NCBI RefSeq assembly: GCF_029433105.1
Contig: NZ_JARNTW010000029.1
Span: 1-64,000 of the forward strand
Source of the DNA: Runella sp. MFBS21
GTDB taxonomy: Bacteria > Bacteroidota > Bacteroidia > Cytophagales > Spirosomataceae
DNA length: 64,000 nucleotides
Direction: 5' to 3'
Positions within the stretch are counted from its first letter, which is position 1. Every line of letters starts with the position of its first letter. The notes under the pieces were generated by a model, which did not search any database, was not told where the DNA came from, and worked only from the letters and a program-made list of their open reading frames with translations. The position numbers were made by a program, and so were the translations under genes. This document shows, piece after piece, positions 32,040 to 40,977 of the stretch.

Positions 32040-34025
32040 CTAACGCTTCAAAATAATCTTCGCCGTTTTTTGGGTTTCACCGGCCATCAGACGCGCATAA
32101 TAAACGCCATCACTTAAAAACTGTCCATTGAACTTTACAGAATAAGTACCTGCTTGTTGGGGTTGGTTAACAACCAACGCCCCCACACGTGTGCCTCGGG
32201 TATCATACACATAAAGAGAGACTTCTGCGGCGGCGGGTAAGCGATAACGAATACCTATTTGTTGATTAAAGGGATTTGGAAATATTTGCAAAAACTCATC
32301 TTGAGTTTCATTTTCTTGAGAAGCCGCCGCAACAGTTTCTTTTTCATCAGTAGCTGCAAGTTCTTCGGGCTCTTCTGTTGCCTCTTCTTCTTCATCCATA
32401 ACTGCGGCAGCTACCGACTCCATAGGTGCTTCTGTTTCGGTAGGTACTTGCAATTGAGTAGCTATAGGCAAAATTGGTTTTTGTGGTTCTTCCTCTATTT
32501 CTACTTCCCGCTGCCCTGTCATAATACTCACTACCTCTGTGGGAGGGCTTTCGTTGTGAAGACGATTAAACGCACTTACCGTATAATTATACTTAGTGCG
32601 AGGTTTGACATTTTTATCAACAAAACTAAAAGATGTTTTTCCTTCTTCTCTCACCACTATAGTCCGAATGGCCTGTGCTGTTCGGAGGTCAATAGAAGCG
32701 TGATTAGCACTGCGATAAATCACAAAATAGCGCGCTTTGTCGCGTTCGGAGTTGGTTTTATAAGGATAAGACCACTGCAATGTCACAGTATTATTGTCAT
32801 TGAGAGAGGTAGTTACTTCTTCTGGTTTGGGGGGAGGAGTCGTATTTTTCCAAGGCATAGTTGGCACAAGGGCAGGTGCTTGGTACACATCTTCACACAA
32901 GGCATCACAAAAACGATTAGGGTTGTTGCGAAGGATTTTGGCACTAAACAAAATACTACCATGCACATTTTGAAATGTCCGATTGTATTTGATTTGGTTA
33001 GGGACTTCTTGGGGGCGGCGCCAATTGGCGTCACTATTGACTTTATACACCCCATGACCGATGTACAGGTGTTGGTCAGAAACGTTGTCGTTCCACCAAG
33101 GTACGATGTGAGTATAGTTAGCGGAGTTGTTGCCCATACTCCAGTATACCTGAGGTGCAATATAATCTACCCACCCTTCCTGAATCCACTTACGAGAATC
33201 GGAGAAATTGCCCGAATATGCTTCAAAACCGCGAGAATTAGAACCTTCAGAAGAACTACTACGATTGCGCCAAATTCCAAAGGGCGATACGCCGAATTTG
33301 ACCCAAGGCTTGACCTGCTGAATACTATCTGCTACGGTTTTGATAAGCAGGTTGATATTGTCACGACGCCAATCGGCCTTATCTGTAAAACCACGATTGT
33401 ATTCTTCAAAAGTAGCATCATCTTTGAGTTTGAGACCCGCTTGAGGATATGGGTAAAAATAATCGTCGAAGTGAATCCCGTCAATATCATAACGACGCAC
33501 TACATCCATCACTACCTTGGTCACAAACGATCGCACTTCGGGTCTTCCTGGATCAAGAAGACGTAGAGGCCCATACGCCAGTAACACATCAGGGCGGGTT
33601 TTTGCGACGTGATTAGGCGCAATCGACGCCCTCCTAATGTCCGTAACCGCACGGTAGGGATTCATCCAAGCATGGATTTCGATATTACGCTTACGACATT
33701 CCTGAATGGCAAAAGCAAGTGGGTCATAGCCTGGGGAGCGCCCTTGCTGCCCCGTGAGCCACTCCGACCACGGTTCTAGTTTACTATCATAAACAGCGTC
33801 GCAAGCATTACGAATCTGAAAAAAAACAGCATTGAGTCCACGTCGCTGAATCATATCTAGCAAGTCTCGTAATTCTTGCTGTTGTTGAGCAGCTGGGAGT
33901 CCTTTGGCCGAAGGCCAATCTACATTGCCGACATTGGCAATCCACACACCTCTAAATTCCCTTTTAGGCTGCGCCCATAAAGAGAAACTTACCAAAAACA
34001 GAAGTAAAATCTTTTTCAACGGCAT
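32040..34025 (-). CDS. GH10-like (GHL10/DUF187) glycoside hydrolase with Fn3 and T9SS sorting domain
   Basis: About 661 residues: signal peptide (MPLKKILLLFLVSFSLWA), a GHL10-type TIM barrel (about 20-370; FRGVWIANVGNVDWPS, FFQIRNACDAVYDS, HAWMNPYRA, GIHFDDYFYP, FGVSPFGIWRN, DYIAPQVYW), a fibronectin III-like domain (about 390-500), an acidic Glu/Thr linker and a C-terminal T9SS sorting domain (IFPNPFNQQIGIRY to IILKR). The barrel family is linked to cleavage of cell-wall or polysaccharide glycosides, but the substrate is unknown. The frame is open upstream to 34118; the ATG at 34025 opens at the signal peptide, with 34040 as an alternative. Confidence 0.88.
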   Translation of the reverse strand: MPLKKILLLFLVSFSLWAQPKREFRGVWIANVGNVDWPSAKGLPAAQQQQELRDLLDMIQRRGLNAVFFQIRNACDAVYDSKLEPWSEWLTGQQGRSPGYDPLAFAIQECRKRNIEIHAWMNPYRAVTDIRRASIAPNHVAKTRPDVLLAYGPLRLLDPGRPEVRSFVTKVVMDVVRRYDIDGIHFDDYFYPYPQAGLKLKDDATFEEYNRGFTDKADWRRDNINLLIKTVADSIQQVKPWVKFGVSPFGIWRNRSSSSEGSNSRGFEAYSGNFSDSRKWIQEGWVDYIAPQVYWSMGNNSANYTHIVPWWNDNVSDQHLYIGHGVYKVNSDANWRRPQEVPNQIKYNRTFQNVHGSILFSAKILRNNPNRFCDALCEDVYQAPALVPTMPWKNTTPPPKPEEVTTSLNDNNTVTLQWSYPYKTNSERDKARYFVIYRSANHASIDLRTAQAIRTIVVREEGKTSFSFVDKNVKPRTKYNYTVSAFNRLHNESPPTEVVSIMTGQREVEIEEEPQKPILPIATQLQVPTETEAPMESVAAAVMDEEEEATEEPEELAATDEKETVAAASQENETQDEFLQIFPNPFNQQIGIRYRLPAAAEVSLYVYDTRGTRVGALVVNQPQQAGTYSVKFNGQFLSDGVYYARLMAGETQKTAKIILKR

Positions 34026-34314
34026 CGGTTCAACGTTCATACTGCACCTTTCCTCAGATTTTCTAAGAAACGAGTAACCCTTATTCTTTAGCAAAAATCG
34101 TACAAAAGTAACGTCCATCTTCTAAAATATAATACGTAGTTGATAACAAACCTCTATGAATAACCTTTTGAGAGGGCACTTCTATGCAAAGGATATTCGT
34201 AACAATCCCCAAAACATCATCAAATACGTAAGAAAACAACGGAAATGATATAATACTTTTGGCCGATAGTGTTATTTTTGGATTAGGTTACTACTTTTCT
34301 ACTCACAATACTTT

Positions 34315-34848
34315 ATGGCTCAAAAAAGCAAAACCACTGAACTCAAAAAGTACCTTGCCGAAATGAATGAGGAGGCACTTCGCGCAGAAATCTTGAAATT
34401 GTACCAAAAGCTGCCGCAAGTGAAGGATTACTATAACCAAGATTTGATGAGCGAATCAGAACGGCAAGCGATGCTAGACACTTACAAAAAGAAAATCTAT
34501 CGTCAGTTTTGGACGCCTTCTGGCAACCCCAAAGACCCAAGCAACGCCGAAATCAAGACATTGGTGTCCGAATTTGAGAAAGTAGCCGCTTTTCCTTATG
34601 ATATTATTGATTTGTTGCTGTATCGCGTAGAACTCACAACTGAGCACGCCAATGAATTTGGTGGAGCAGCCGATGCCAACTATAATGCTTCTACGACGAT
34701 GTTTAAGAAAGCAATGAAACTCATTCAGGCAAACGGCTATTTGTCGTATTTCCAGCAGCGAATAGAAGCTCTTTTCCAGTTCGACAATCTTGATTACTGG
34801 TACATTATGGACTTGGAGAGTGTGTATGAGGAGTTGAAGGGGGAATAA
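34315..34848 (+). CDS. DUF6155 family protein
   Basis: A 177-residue soluble, helix-rich protein resembling the DUF6155 family (ELKKYLAEMNEEALRAEILKLY at the start; a central YDIIDLLLYRVELTTEHANEFG). No catalytic motif or signal peptide is seen and the function is unknown. It has no close partner: the upstream gene is divergent and the downstream genes lie on the other strand. It marks the left edge of the accessory region. The 197 bases before it hold no clear promoter. Confidence 0.75.
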   Translation: MAQKSKTTELKKYLAEMNEEALRAEILKLYQKLPQVKDYYNQDLMSESERQAMLDTYKKKIYRQFWTPSGNPKDPSNAEIKTLVSEFEKVAAFPYDIIDLLLYRVELTTEHANEFGGAADANYNASTTMFKKAMKLIQANGYLSYFQQRIEALFQFDNLDYWYIMDLESVYEELKGE

Positions 34849-34859
34849 TTTTAATTAAT

Positions 34860-35081
34860 CTATTGGGGTTTTTGTATTTCTTTCTTAAAATCAGCCCAAG
34901 TGCGTTTTGGTATCTTTCCCTCTTTCATTAGTTTTACCTGCTTTAGGCTTTCCTCAATCTCTTGCATAAGCGTGGGGGATTGGCCTTGACTGTCTTCGTT
35001 GATAATCAGCGCTTTGAGTTCTTCACGGACACGTTTGGGGAGAACTTTGTATTGTTCGTAAATAATTTGTGCAGTGCTCAT
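34860..35081 (-). CDS. Small antitoxin-like protein
   Basis: A 73-residue charged, mostly helical protein. The C-terminal part (VKLMKEGKIPKRTWADFKKE) is of a kind seen in small orphan or RelE-linked antitoxin-like proteins of Bacteroidota. No toxin-like ORF is beside it except the broken small gene upstream, so it may be a relic of a module. It is the last gene of a minus-strand run. The assignment as antitoxin is tentative. Confidence 0.5.
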   Translation of the reverse strand: MSTAQIIYEQYKVLPKRVREELKALIINEDSQGQSPTLMQEIEESLKQVKLMKEGKIPKRTWADFKKEIQKPQ

Positions 35082-35142
35082 GGTTTGTCTGTTTTATCTA
35101 AACAAAGATAATGGGAAATCTTTTAAATTTCTTCTGGATAGG

Positions 35143-35336
35143 TTACTCTTCCCAGCCTTTGGGAGCCAAATCAAAATAGGTAGGATAGCCGACGTGCTAA
35201 TCGGCATTTCTTCCAACAAGTCCGCCGCTTTGGGGTCTTTGGTAATGTAGTAGCGCGTACCGCCTTTGGGAGTTGCTACCGCTCTGATATAGGCCGTAGA
35301 GCCTTGGCGGTTCGTGTGGGAGAGGTAGTGGGGCAT
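35143..35336 (-). pseudogene. Frameshifted small gene of unknown function
   Basis: The frame from 35336 encodes YLSHTNRQGSTAYIRAVATP then KGGTRYYITKDPKAADLLEEMPIS, a style known from small uncharacterised Bacteroidota proteins, and would run on to 35094 with an unlikely Lys/Ser-rich tail. In another frame, from about 35197 on, the sequence gives HVGYPTYFDLAPKGWEE and a stop at 35143, which reads as the natural continuation. Restoring one base near 35200 (AGCAC to AGCCAC) would join the two parts. A sequencing error or a true loss is possible. Function is unknown. Confidence 0.5.
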
Positions 35337-35383
35337 GGCTAAATGGCTATTTCCAGAGTAAAGAAAGGGCAGAGAGCGAGTAA

Positions 35384-36373
35384 TTAGGTTAGGAGTGGAT
35401 TAGTAAGAGGAGCACCTATTTTAGTTGTGGAAGAATTACTAACAAGGCCTTTTATTGTCTCAAGCATTTGAGAGGCTATTTCTGACCACTTCGTATCATT
35501 ATATATGCAAGCATGTGAATTTAAATTTAGAATTGTTGGGCTATTTAGTTTTACACTTCCATTTGCGTCAAAATAATTATTGAAAGAGTTTCCAGAAGTA
35601 ATAAACTGACTGTTTGTTATAATTACCCTATCATGAAAATTTGACCTCGAATTTAATTTTATTACAGAAGCATTTTTTAAGGAGTCAAATTTTGAGTTTT
35701 TCAATAATTTTTCAATTTCATTACAAGTATGGATTTTTGGTATACTTTTTTTATCTTTATAGGAATCTTCAAAGTAAATAAATGTTATATCAACAGGATT
35801 GAATGGTAAGAGATTTTCAACCATAGAAATAGCTGATTTTGTTTGCCATGGATTTGCAAATAAATAATTATCAACAATCACTAATGAATGAAAAGGCAGT
35901 AACTTCTTTTTTAAGTATCTCCAACTATTAAGTCTATTGCTAAAATTTGGGTTATTTGTTACAGGAATTGCTTCATAACCAGTAATTTGTTTTAATGTTT
36001 GTGTATTTTTAAGCTGATAGCTTGGTAACCCTTTTTGATTGAGTTGAGTTTTTAAAGTGTTGTTGAGAGATGTTATAAAAAAGAAAGGAAAAGGTTTGGT
36101 ATTTAATGGTAATTCTTCTTTTTCCCAGTTCTTAAATTTGATAGAGTCATCACCTTGAAGATATCTATCTATCAAATTCCTAACCAACCCATCTGTTTGT
36201 ATTAAATCAATATAATCCTCTTTTTTCCCACTCAATGCCACATCGGTATGCCTATCTAAAAAACGATAAAGAGCTATACTCGCAAGGAACTCATCTGCAA
36301 AGAAGTCACGCGGAAAGGTTTCGATAAATTCTTTCAAAAAACCTTCAGACAAAAAAGAAGTAATATTAGCCAT
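35384..36373 (-). CDS. PLD-like (MIT_C-like) protein, putative effector of an ATPase-linked module
   Basis: A 329-residue soluble protein that I cannot assign with certainty. The clearest motif is NFHDRVIITN ... SGNSF (H247, R249, N254, G261, S263), a degenerate HxK-type phospholipase-D-like motif with R for K, of the kind in MIT_C-like domains. Only one such motif is seen, so a dimer would be needed for a full active site. The preceding part (about 1-240) is helix-rich, with YLFANPW and VDITFIYFEDSY strands as in a Rossmann-like core. It starts inside the ATPase stop (TAATG overlap, 1 bp), showing translational coupling. A nuclease or other phosphodiester-cleaving effector controlled by the ATPase is inferred, not shown. 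Confidence 0.6.
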   Translation of the reverse strand: MANITSFLSEGFLKEFIETFPRDFFADEFLASIALYRFLDRHTDVALSGKKEDYIDLIQTDGLVRNLIDRYLQGDDSIKFKNWEKEELPLNTKPFPFFFITSLNNTLKTQLNQKGLPSYQLKNTQTLKQITGYEAIPVTNNPNFSNRLNSWRYLKKKLLPFHSLVIVDNYLFANPWQTKSAISMVENLLPFNPVDITFIYFEDSYKDKKSIPKIHTCNEIEKLLKNSKFDSLKNASVIKLNSRSNFHDRVIITNSQFITSGNSFNNYFDANGSVKLNSPTILNLNSHACIYNDTKWSEIASQMLETIKGLVSNSSTTKIGAPLTNPLLT

Positions 36374-37848
36374 TAGTTTAAATATTCACCAGTTAGTAAA
36401 CTTGCCATTAAGCGTCCTGCCTCATCTAAAAATCCTTTGCCAAACCCATCCGTTAAGCGACCATCTTTTTTAATTTCAATCTTTTTAACTAAGAATTCGT
36501 CGGAAGTATCATTTGGGTCTTTAAAATAATAAACTACAATATCTTCAGGTCTTACCTCACCCTTCAAAACCAAATACTGAAACTTACGAATCATGTATTC
36601 GCTGTGTGTTTCAATTAAAAATTGTGTATTGGTTTGCTTTGAAACGGATGAAAATAAATCAGCAAGCTTGCTTTGTAGATTAGGGTGTAGGTTTATTTCA
36701 GGTTCTTCTAACATTATTATTGAATCATTTTCAAAAATTTCCCCATTATAGCTTACTTGATTTTTATGAGTGTGAATCATCAGTTTAAAAAATAAAGATA
36801 TAAGCTGTGTGTAACCATAACCAAAATTAGTAAGAGCAAAATCGTCGATATTAGGAAAATAACTACCTTGCTCCTGATTGAATAATGAACCAACTTTTCC
36901 CTGTATACCGAAGTATTTAGTAAACCCATCAAAAACATTTTTAACTTCTGTGTTTTGCGACGCTTTGTGGAAATCTATAAGCAGTTGTTTGAATTTTGAG
37001 TTGTCACTTTCGGTATATATTCTTTTTTGTTCATTTTGACTGCTTGACCAATAATCTATTCGTTTAAAGTAGTTTTCAATGGCTTTACAGGAATAACTAT
37101 TGTCAATATTTTCATTAATACCCATAGTATGTAATACTCTATCAGCAAGTTTTTTAATGTCTCCTTCAAAGTGATTTTTTGAAAACCAGTATTGAAATGA
37201 TACTCCAGCAAAGCTATGCACTTCATTTTTAAAGCCGTCGGGAATATTTTCAATTTTATCTCCATCCGACACAAGCTCATTATAAAATTCAACATTAAAA
37301 AATATAGAATCTGGATTAATTCTCAGAAGACTCTTTTTGGTAGAGATATTCGAGTCAAATATCTCTATTTTATGGCTTATATTTGCTTCATCTTTTTTCG
37401 AGTCAATTTTAAGTGTAAGCTTATAAATTAAAGTTTTTTTATTAATCTCATATGGAATCTCAAAACATATTTCATTGTTACTACTACCTCGAAATTTAGT
37501 ACCTTTAGGGCTATTTAATCCATGTATATTTCCGTTAAATTCAAGATTTTTGGAATCAAACCTTTCGTGGTATGAAGGTCTAATAGTTGCTTCTGCAAAA
37601 ATAAACCCATTTTCATTCTTATCTGTTACAATCCTATTGTCACTGTATCCATTGTAAGTGGAATCAAACTTTGGTGGGAGTAAATCCTTATCAAAGTTAT
37701 CTTTTAATAATAAAAATGCTTTTAGTAAGGAACTCTTACCACTATTATTTGGCCCTGTCAGCACGGTAATAGGTGCAAAGTCAAACCATGTATAATCTTT
37801 AAATACGCGGAAGTTTTCTAATCCAAATCCTTTGAGGTAGGTTTCCAT
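36373..37848 (-). CDS. AAA15/21-type SMC-like ATPase
   Basis: A 491-residue ATPase with an N-terminal Walker A (GPNNSGKSS, 32-40), a long insertion, and a C-terminal Walker B and H-loop (IIMLEEPEINLHP about 377-389; IETHSEYMIRK with H415). This split layout is that of OLD/RecF-like ABC ATPases, common in defence systems (for example Gabija, PARIS, retron ATPases). It lacks a TOPRIM nuclease domain and carries no signal peptide. It is coupled to the PLD-like gene by an overlapping stop/start and follows hepT by 5 bp. A+T content is higher than in neighbouring genes, suggesting acquisition by transfer. A trigger ATPase is the likely role. Confidence 0.78.
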   Translation of the reverse strand: METYLKGFGLENFRVFKDYTWFDFAPITVLTGPNNSGKSSLLKAFLLLKDNFDKDLLPPKFDSTYNGYSDNRIVTDKNENGFIFAEATIRPSYHERFDSKNLEFNGNIHGLNSPKGTKFRGSSNNEICFEIPYEINKKTLIYKLTLKIDSKKDEANISHKIEIFDSNISTKKSLLRINPDSIFFNVEFYNELVSDGDKIENIPDGFKNEVHSFAGVSFQYWFSKNHFEGDIKKLADRVLHTMGINENIDNSYSCKAIENYFKRIDYWSSSQNEQKRIYTESDNSKFKQLLIDFHKASQNTEVKNVFDGFTKYFGIQGKVGSLFNQEQGSYFPNIDDFALTNFGYGYTQLISLFFKLMIHTHKNQVSYNGEIFENDSIIMLEEPEINLHPNLQSKLADLFSSVSKQTNTQFLIETHSEYMIRKFQYLVLKGEVRPEDIVVYYFKDPNDTSDEFLVKKIEIKKDGRLTDGFGKGFLDEAGRLMASLLTGEYLN

Positions 37849-37853
37849 GATTT

Positions 37854-38297
37854 CTATATAAAGAATTCAAAATTGACGTGTTTATAAAAAATGCTATTTT
37901 GAGCTGCTTGGCACTCATTTATGTCAAAAAGGTCGGCAGCGAAACCTTCTTTTAAAATAGCCTCAAGGGCCGTTTTGAATGTTGGTAAGTCATTACTAAC
38001 CACATCGAAAACCATTTCATAGTCTATTCCAGTGTAATCATGCGCTATTCGGTTGCGAAGACCACGAACTTGCCTCCAAGGAATAGACGAATACTTTGTT
38101 TTTATTTCATCTGATATTTTACCGACATACTCGCCAATGTTAGAGAGCAAAAGTAAACTGGCATTAAATCTCACTTGGTCGTCTGCCATGAAGAAATCTT
38201 GGGCATTGTGAAAATCTTTAGAATATACCGAAATTTTTCCTATTGATTCCAATATGACGAGTAGTGGTAATAAATCTCTATTTCTATTTTCGGACAT
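37854..38297 (-). CDS. HepT-like toxin (HEPN RNase)
   Basis: A 147-residue HEPN-fold protein. The catalytic RX4-6HXY motif of HepT toxins is present as R81-N-R-I-A-H86-D-Y88. Such toxins cleave RNA or tRNA and are neutralised by the MntA nucleotidyltransferase, which attaches AMP to the toxin Tyr. Its start overlaps the mntA stop by 14 bp, as is typical of the pair. The C-terminal extension of about 25 residues (AQNSIFYKHVNFEFFI) is not seen in the shortest family members. The tight spacing to the ATPase gene (5 bp) is unusual for a stand-alone toxin-antitoxin pair. Confidence 0.85.
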   Translation of the reverse strand: MSENRNRDLLPLLVILESIGKISVYSKDFHNAQDFFMADDQVRFNASLLLLSNIGEYVGKISDEIKTKYSSIPWRQVRGLRNRIAHDYTGIDYEMVFDVVSNDLPTFKTALEAILKEGFAADLFDINECQAAQNSIFYKHVNFEFFI

Positions 38298-38589
38298 ACT
38301 TCAACTCTTTTTGGGCACGATAAAGAATGATAGGGTCAGCGTATTTGCTTGGAACAAGGTCTATTTTTAGTCCTAAAATCTTGGTTAGCCGCCTTTTGAG
38401 CTTTTGCCGCATGTTAAAATCTAAATCTTGTTCTAACAAAAAGTCAATGTCATGGTAATCTTCACCACGTGCAAATGACCCAAAAACGCCCAGTTCGGTT
38501 ATACCAAAAACTTCGAATACCTTTTGTTGTCGTAATATACTTTCGAGCTCTTGTAATGTCATAGGTATAGCATCCTTATTTTTACTCAA
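38284..38589 (-). CDS. MntA-like nucleotidyltransferase antitoxin
   Basis: A 101-residue minimal nucleotidyltransferase: GSFARG (37-42) followed by DID (D47, D49), with a third acidic residue in KIDLV (D77), giving the metal-binding triad. In MntA-HepT pairs this protein blocks the toxin by adding AMP units to it. It is the first gene in the run mntA-hepT-ATPase-PLD-like; the start lies 16 bp from the end of the helicase gene, so it may be co-transcribed with it. Confidence 0.85.
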   Translation of the reverse strand: MSKNKDAIPMTLQELESILRQQKVFEVFGITELGVFGSFARGEDYHDIDFLLEQDLDFNMRQKLKRRLTKILGLKIDLVPSKYADPIILYRAQKELKYVRK

Positions 38590-38604
38590 ATATACATCTT
38601 TTCA

Positions 38605-39948
38605 CTACGCCGCGTAGCGATGCGCCCCGTTGGTGAAAAGCGCGCGTCTTGCCCGCGTGATACCCGTGTAAAGAAAGCGTAAGTCCAACTCTATCATCTT
38701 CGTGTTCATAATCACCGTATCCCACTCGCTGCCTTGCGCTTTGTGTACGGTGAGGGCGTGGCCGTAGTTGAGCTGCAACGCACTTAGATAACGGCTCTCT
38801 CGGATGTCTTTACTTTCCCGAAACGCCTTGTTTTCACGCATTTCGGAAGCGTAAAGGGCTCTGCGCTGTTCCTTGGTCAGTTTGCTAACCAAGGAATTTG
38901 CCAAGACCAACGACAGAATGCTGAACTCTTTGTTGTGTTCGTCTTTGAAGGCGATTTCAGCCTCGACAAATTCCAAATCGGCTACTCGATGACGTTTGGT
39001 GTCAACGGCTTTTACTACACCTACCTCACCATTAGCTACGTAATGTTGACCCATGTGCGTTTGGGTAAGAACGACGGTATCGTTCGTTGCCAAACACCCC
39101 ATTAACCCTAATTCCTGACGAATGAGCGCGTTACATCTGTCGCGGTAGCTGTTGCTAAGTGACAAAATCGCTACGCGCTCGTGCAGACCTTGCTCAAAAC
39201 GCTCCAAATAAAGGCGTACAGCCTCTTGATCGCCTCGGTAAAGTTGACCGATGTAGTTTGGCATCATCAACCGTCGTGTTTCCATGCTTTGGCGGAGTTG
39301 GTGAGCGACCTGCAAAATAGGAGAGCCATTGGCTTGACGTTTTACCTCTGACAATTCTACCGAGCTTCCGCGCAACCCGTAGCGTTGTTGTAGGTGTGAG
39401 GCAAGGAGCGCAGGTGCCTCTTCGTGAGCGCCGTAACCCACAGGAGGTAATTGGTAGGCGTCGCCCACAAAAATGATTTTGTTTTGCGCGTGCCCTTGTT
39501 GTACAAAGTCCACAAAATCAGCCAACAATGGATTGGCAGCCACAAAATCTCCCGAAACATCAAGTCGGTCGCTGACCATGGAGCTTTCGTCGGCAATAAA
39601 TACCTGTAACGTAGTACAGTCATTTGTGCGACGAACTAGACGGACGACGGCCTGTTCTACGTCCGTTTGAGGGGTGTAAAAACAGCTGTGCATGGTGCGA
39701 GCAGGAAGCCCCATTTTACGACCCAGGTTTTTGGCAGCACGTCCTGTCGGTCCAAGAGGCACAGGAACAATACTTTTACTGGCCAAGTACTGCGTAACGG
39801 CGCTCATAATACTCGTCTTGCCTGTTCCCGCTGCTCCTCTGACAATCAAAAAATGGTCGTCGCTGTTGATAAACGACTCAATGCTACGGAGTGCGTTGGC
39901 TTGTTCGGTAGTAGGAGCAAAAGGGAGGAAAGAGAGTAAAGTAGTCAT
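38605..39948 (-). CDS. Superfamily 1 RecD/Dda-like DNA helicase
   Basis: A 447-residue helicase with the complete motif set: Walker A GAAGTGKTS (38-46), Walker B IADESSM, motif III GDAYQLPPVG, motif V LTVHKAQGSEWD and motif VI YTGITRARRAL. The layout is close to the Dda/RecD2 core without N-terminal extension and with an inserted SH3-like strand set. It should unwind DNA 5' to 3' in repair or replication restart. It lies immediately upstream of the toxin-antitoxin/ATPase run on the same strand (15 bp gap) and is divergent from a WYL regulator. G+C content is clearly higher than that of the run, so it may be an older resident gene. Confidence 0.88.
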   Translation of the reverse strand: MTTLLSFLPFAPTTEQANALRSIESFINSDDHFLIVRGAAGTGKTSIMSAVTQYLASKSIVPVPLGPTGRAAKNLGRKMGLPARTMHSCFYTPQTDVEQAVVRLVRRTNDCTTLQVFIADESSMVSDRLDVSGDFVAANPLLADFVDFVQQGHAQNKIIFVGDAYQLPPVGYGAHEEAPALLASHLQQRYGLRGSSVELSEVKRQANGSPILQVAHQLRQSMETRRLMMPNYIGQLYRGDQEAVRLYLERFEQGLHERVAILSLSNSYRDRCNALIRQELGLMGCLATNDTVVLTQTHMGQHYVANGEVGVVKAVDTKRHRVADLEFVEAEIAFKDEHNKEFSILSLVLANSLVSKLTKEQRRALYASEMRENKAFRESKDIRESRYLSALQLNYGHALTVHKAQGSEWDTVIMNTKMIELDLRFLYTGITRARRALFTNGAHRYAA

Positions 39949-40026
39949 AGCAGTGGGGGCTTTTGGTTAGAAGCCGCTGCAAAAGTCGTATCTTTGACGG
40001 CAGAGTAAGTTCCGTTATCAAAAAAT

Positions 40027-40974
40027 ATGGACAAAAAACGCTTAGAACGGCTGTTTGCTATTCATCAAAAACTACGAACCATGCAGGGCTATACCGCCCA
40101 AATGCTGATTGAAGCAATTGCCGAAAAAGTAGAACAACATATTTCAGACCGAACGCTACGCGATGACATCGAAGATTTACGAAATATGGGAGCCGAAATC
40201 CCCAAACGGGCCAAAAGTTATCGTTATGTAGTCCCTTTTTCGTTTTTGGAGAAATTGGACGACAGTTACTATGGCTCACTCAATGAAGCGGTGGCACTGC
40301 TGCGGCAGGTATCTAAGACCAAAGAGTTTTTAGGATTGGAGGATATTTTATTGCGTTTGGAACAACGGCTATCGCTTACCGAAGCAGAAAAAAACACGGC
40401 GATTGCTTTTGAAGAAGTGGAGTTAAAAGGAAAAGCGCATCTGCCAAAACTGTATCAAGCTATTCAGAAACAGCGATTTATCCGCGTTGATTATGAGCCT
40501 TTTGGGAAAATAGTTTACCAAAGACATATCTTTCCCCTGTTGCTCAAAGAATATAACAATCGTTGGTTTTTAATTGGGTGGGAAAATGAGAAAAACGACA
40601 TCCAAAACTTGCCGCTCGACCGCATGGCGCAGTTCCACGAAACACATGAGGGCTTTAGCTATGATAAGCCTTTCAATTGGCGTGAGCGATTCAACAACAT
40701 GATTGGAACAACGCTGGAAGGGACGTTGGAAATAGTTCATCTGCGATTCAGTGAAAGCCGTTTTCCGTATGTAATGACCAAAAAACTGCATCATAGTCAG
40801 CAACTTGTGGGCGAACGAACGATTTCCATTCGGGTTTATACCAACCGCGAGTTGAAAGCCAAAATCCTTGAATATGGTGCCGATGTGGAGGTACTTTCTC
40901 CTGATTCGTTACGGAAAGAAATAGCCGAGACCCTTCGCAGAGCCTCGGCTTGGTATGAAGTAAAAGAGGAATAG
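40027..40974 (+). CDS. WYL-domain transcriptional regulator
   Basis: A 315-residue regulator: an N-terminal helix-turn-helix segment (about 5-60; ISDRTLRDDIEDLRNMG reads as the recognition region), a WYL domain (about 140-215; FIRVDYEPFG, RHIFPLLLKEYNNRWFLIGW, LPLDRM), and a C-terminal WCX extension (to about 312). WYL proteins sense nucleotides or nucleic-acid ends and often control defence or repair genes. It is divergent from the helicase with a 78-bp spacer that should hold both promoters, so it may regulate the helicase and the genes behind it. Confidence 0.87.
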   Translation: MDKKRLERLFAIHQKLRTMQGYTAQMLIEAIAEKVEQHISDRTLRDDIEDLRNMGAEIPKRAKSYRYVVPFSFLEKLDDSYYGSLNEAVALLRQVSKTKEFLGLEDILLRLEQRLSLTEAEKNTAIAFEEVELKGKAHLPKLYQAIQKQRFIRVDYEPFGKIVYQRHIFPLLLKEYNNRWFLIGWENEKNDIQNLPLDRMAQFHETHEGFSYDKPFNWRERFNNMIGTTLEGTLEIVHLRFSESRFPYVMTKKLHHSQQLVGERTISIRVYTNRELKAKILEYGADVEVLSPDSLRKEIAETLRRASAWYEVKEE

Positions 40975-40977
40975 TAA

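Noticed and set aside
32259-33566. 435-codon open frame on the + strand
   Set aside because: It is antisense to the clear GH10-like hydrolase gene; composition is rich in Phe/Ile/Arg from reverse-complement codons and shows no domain.
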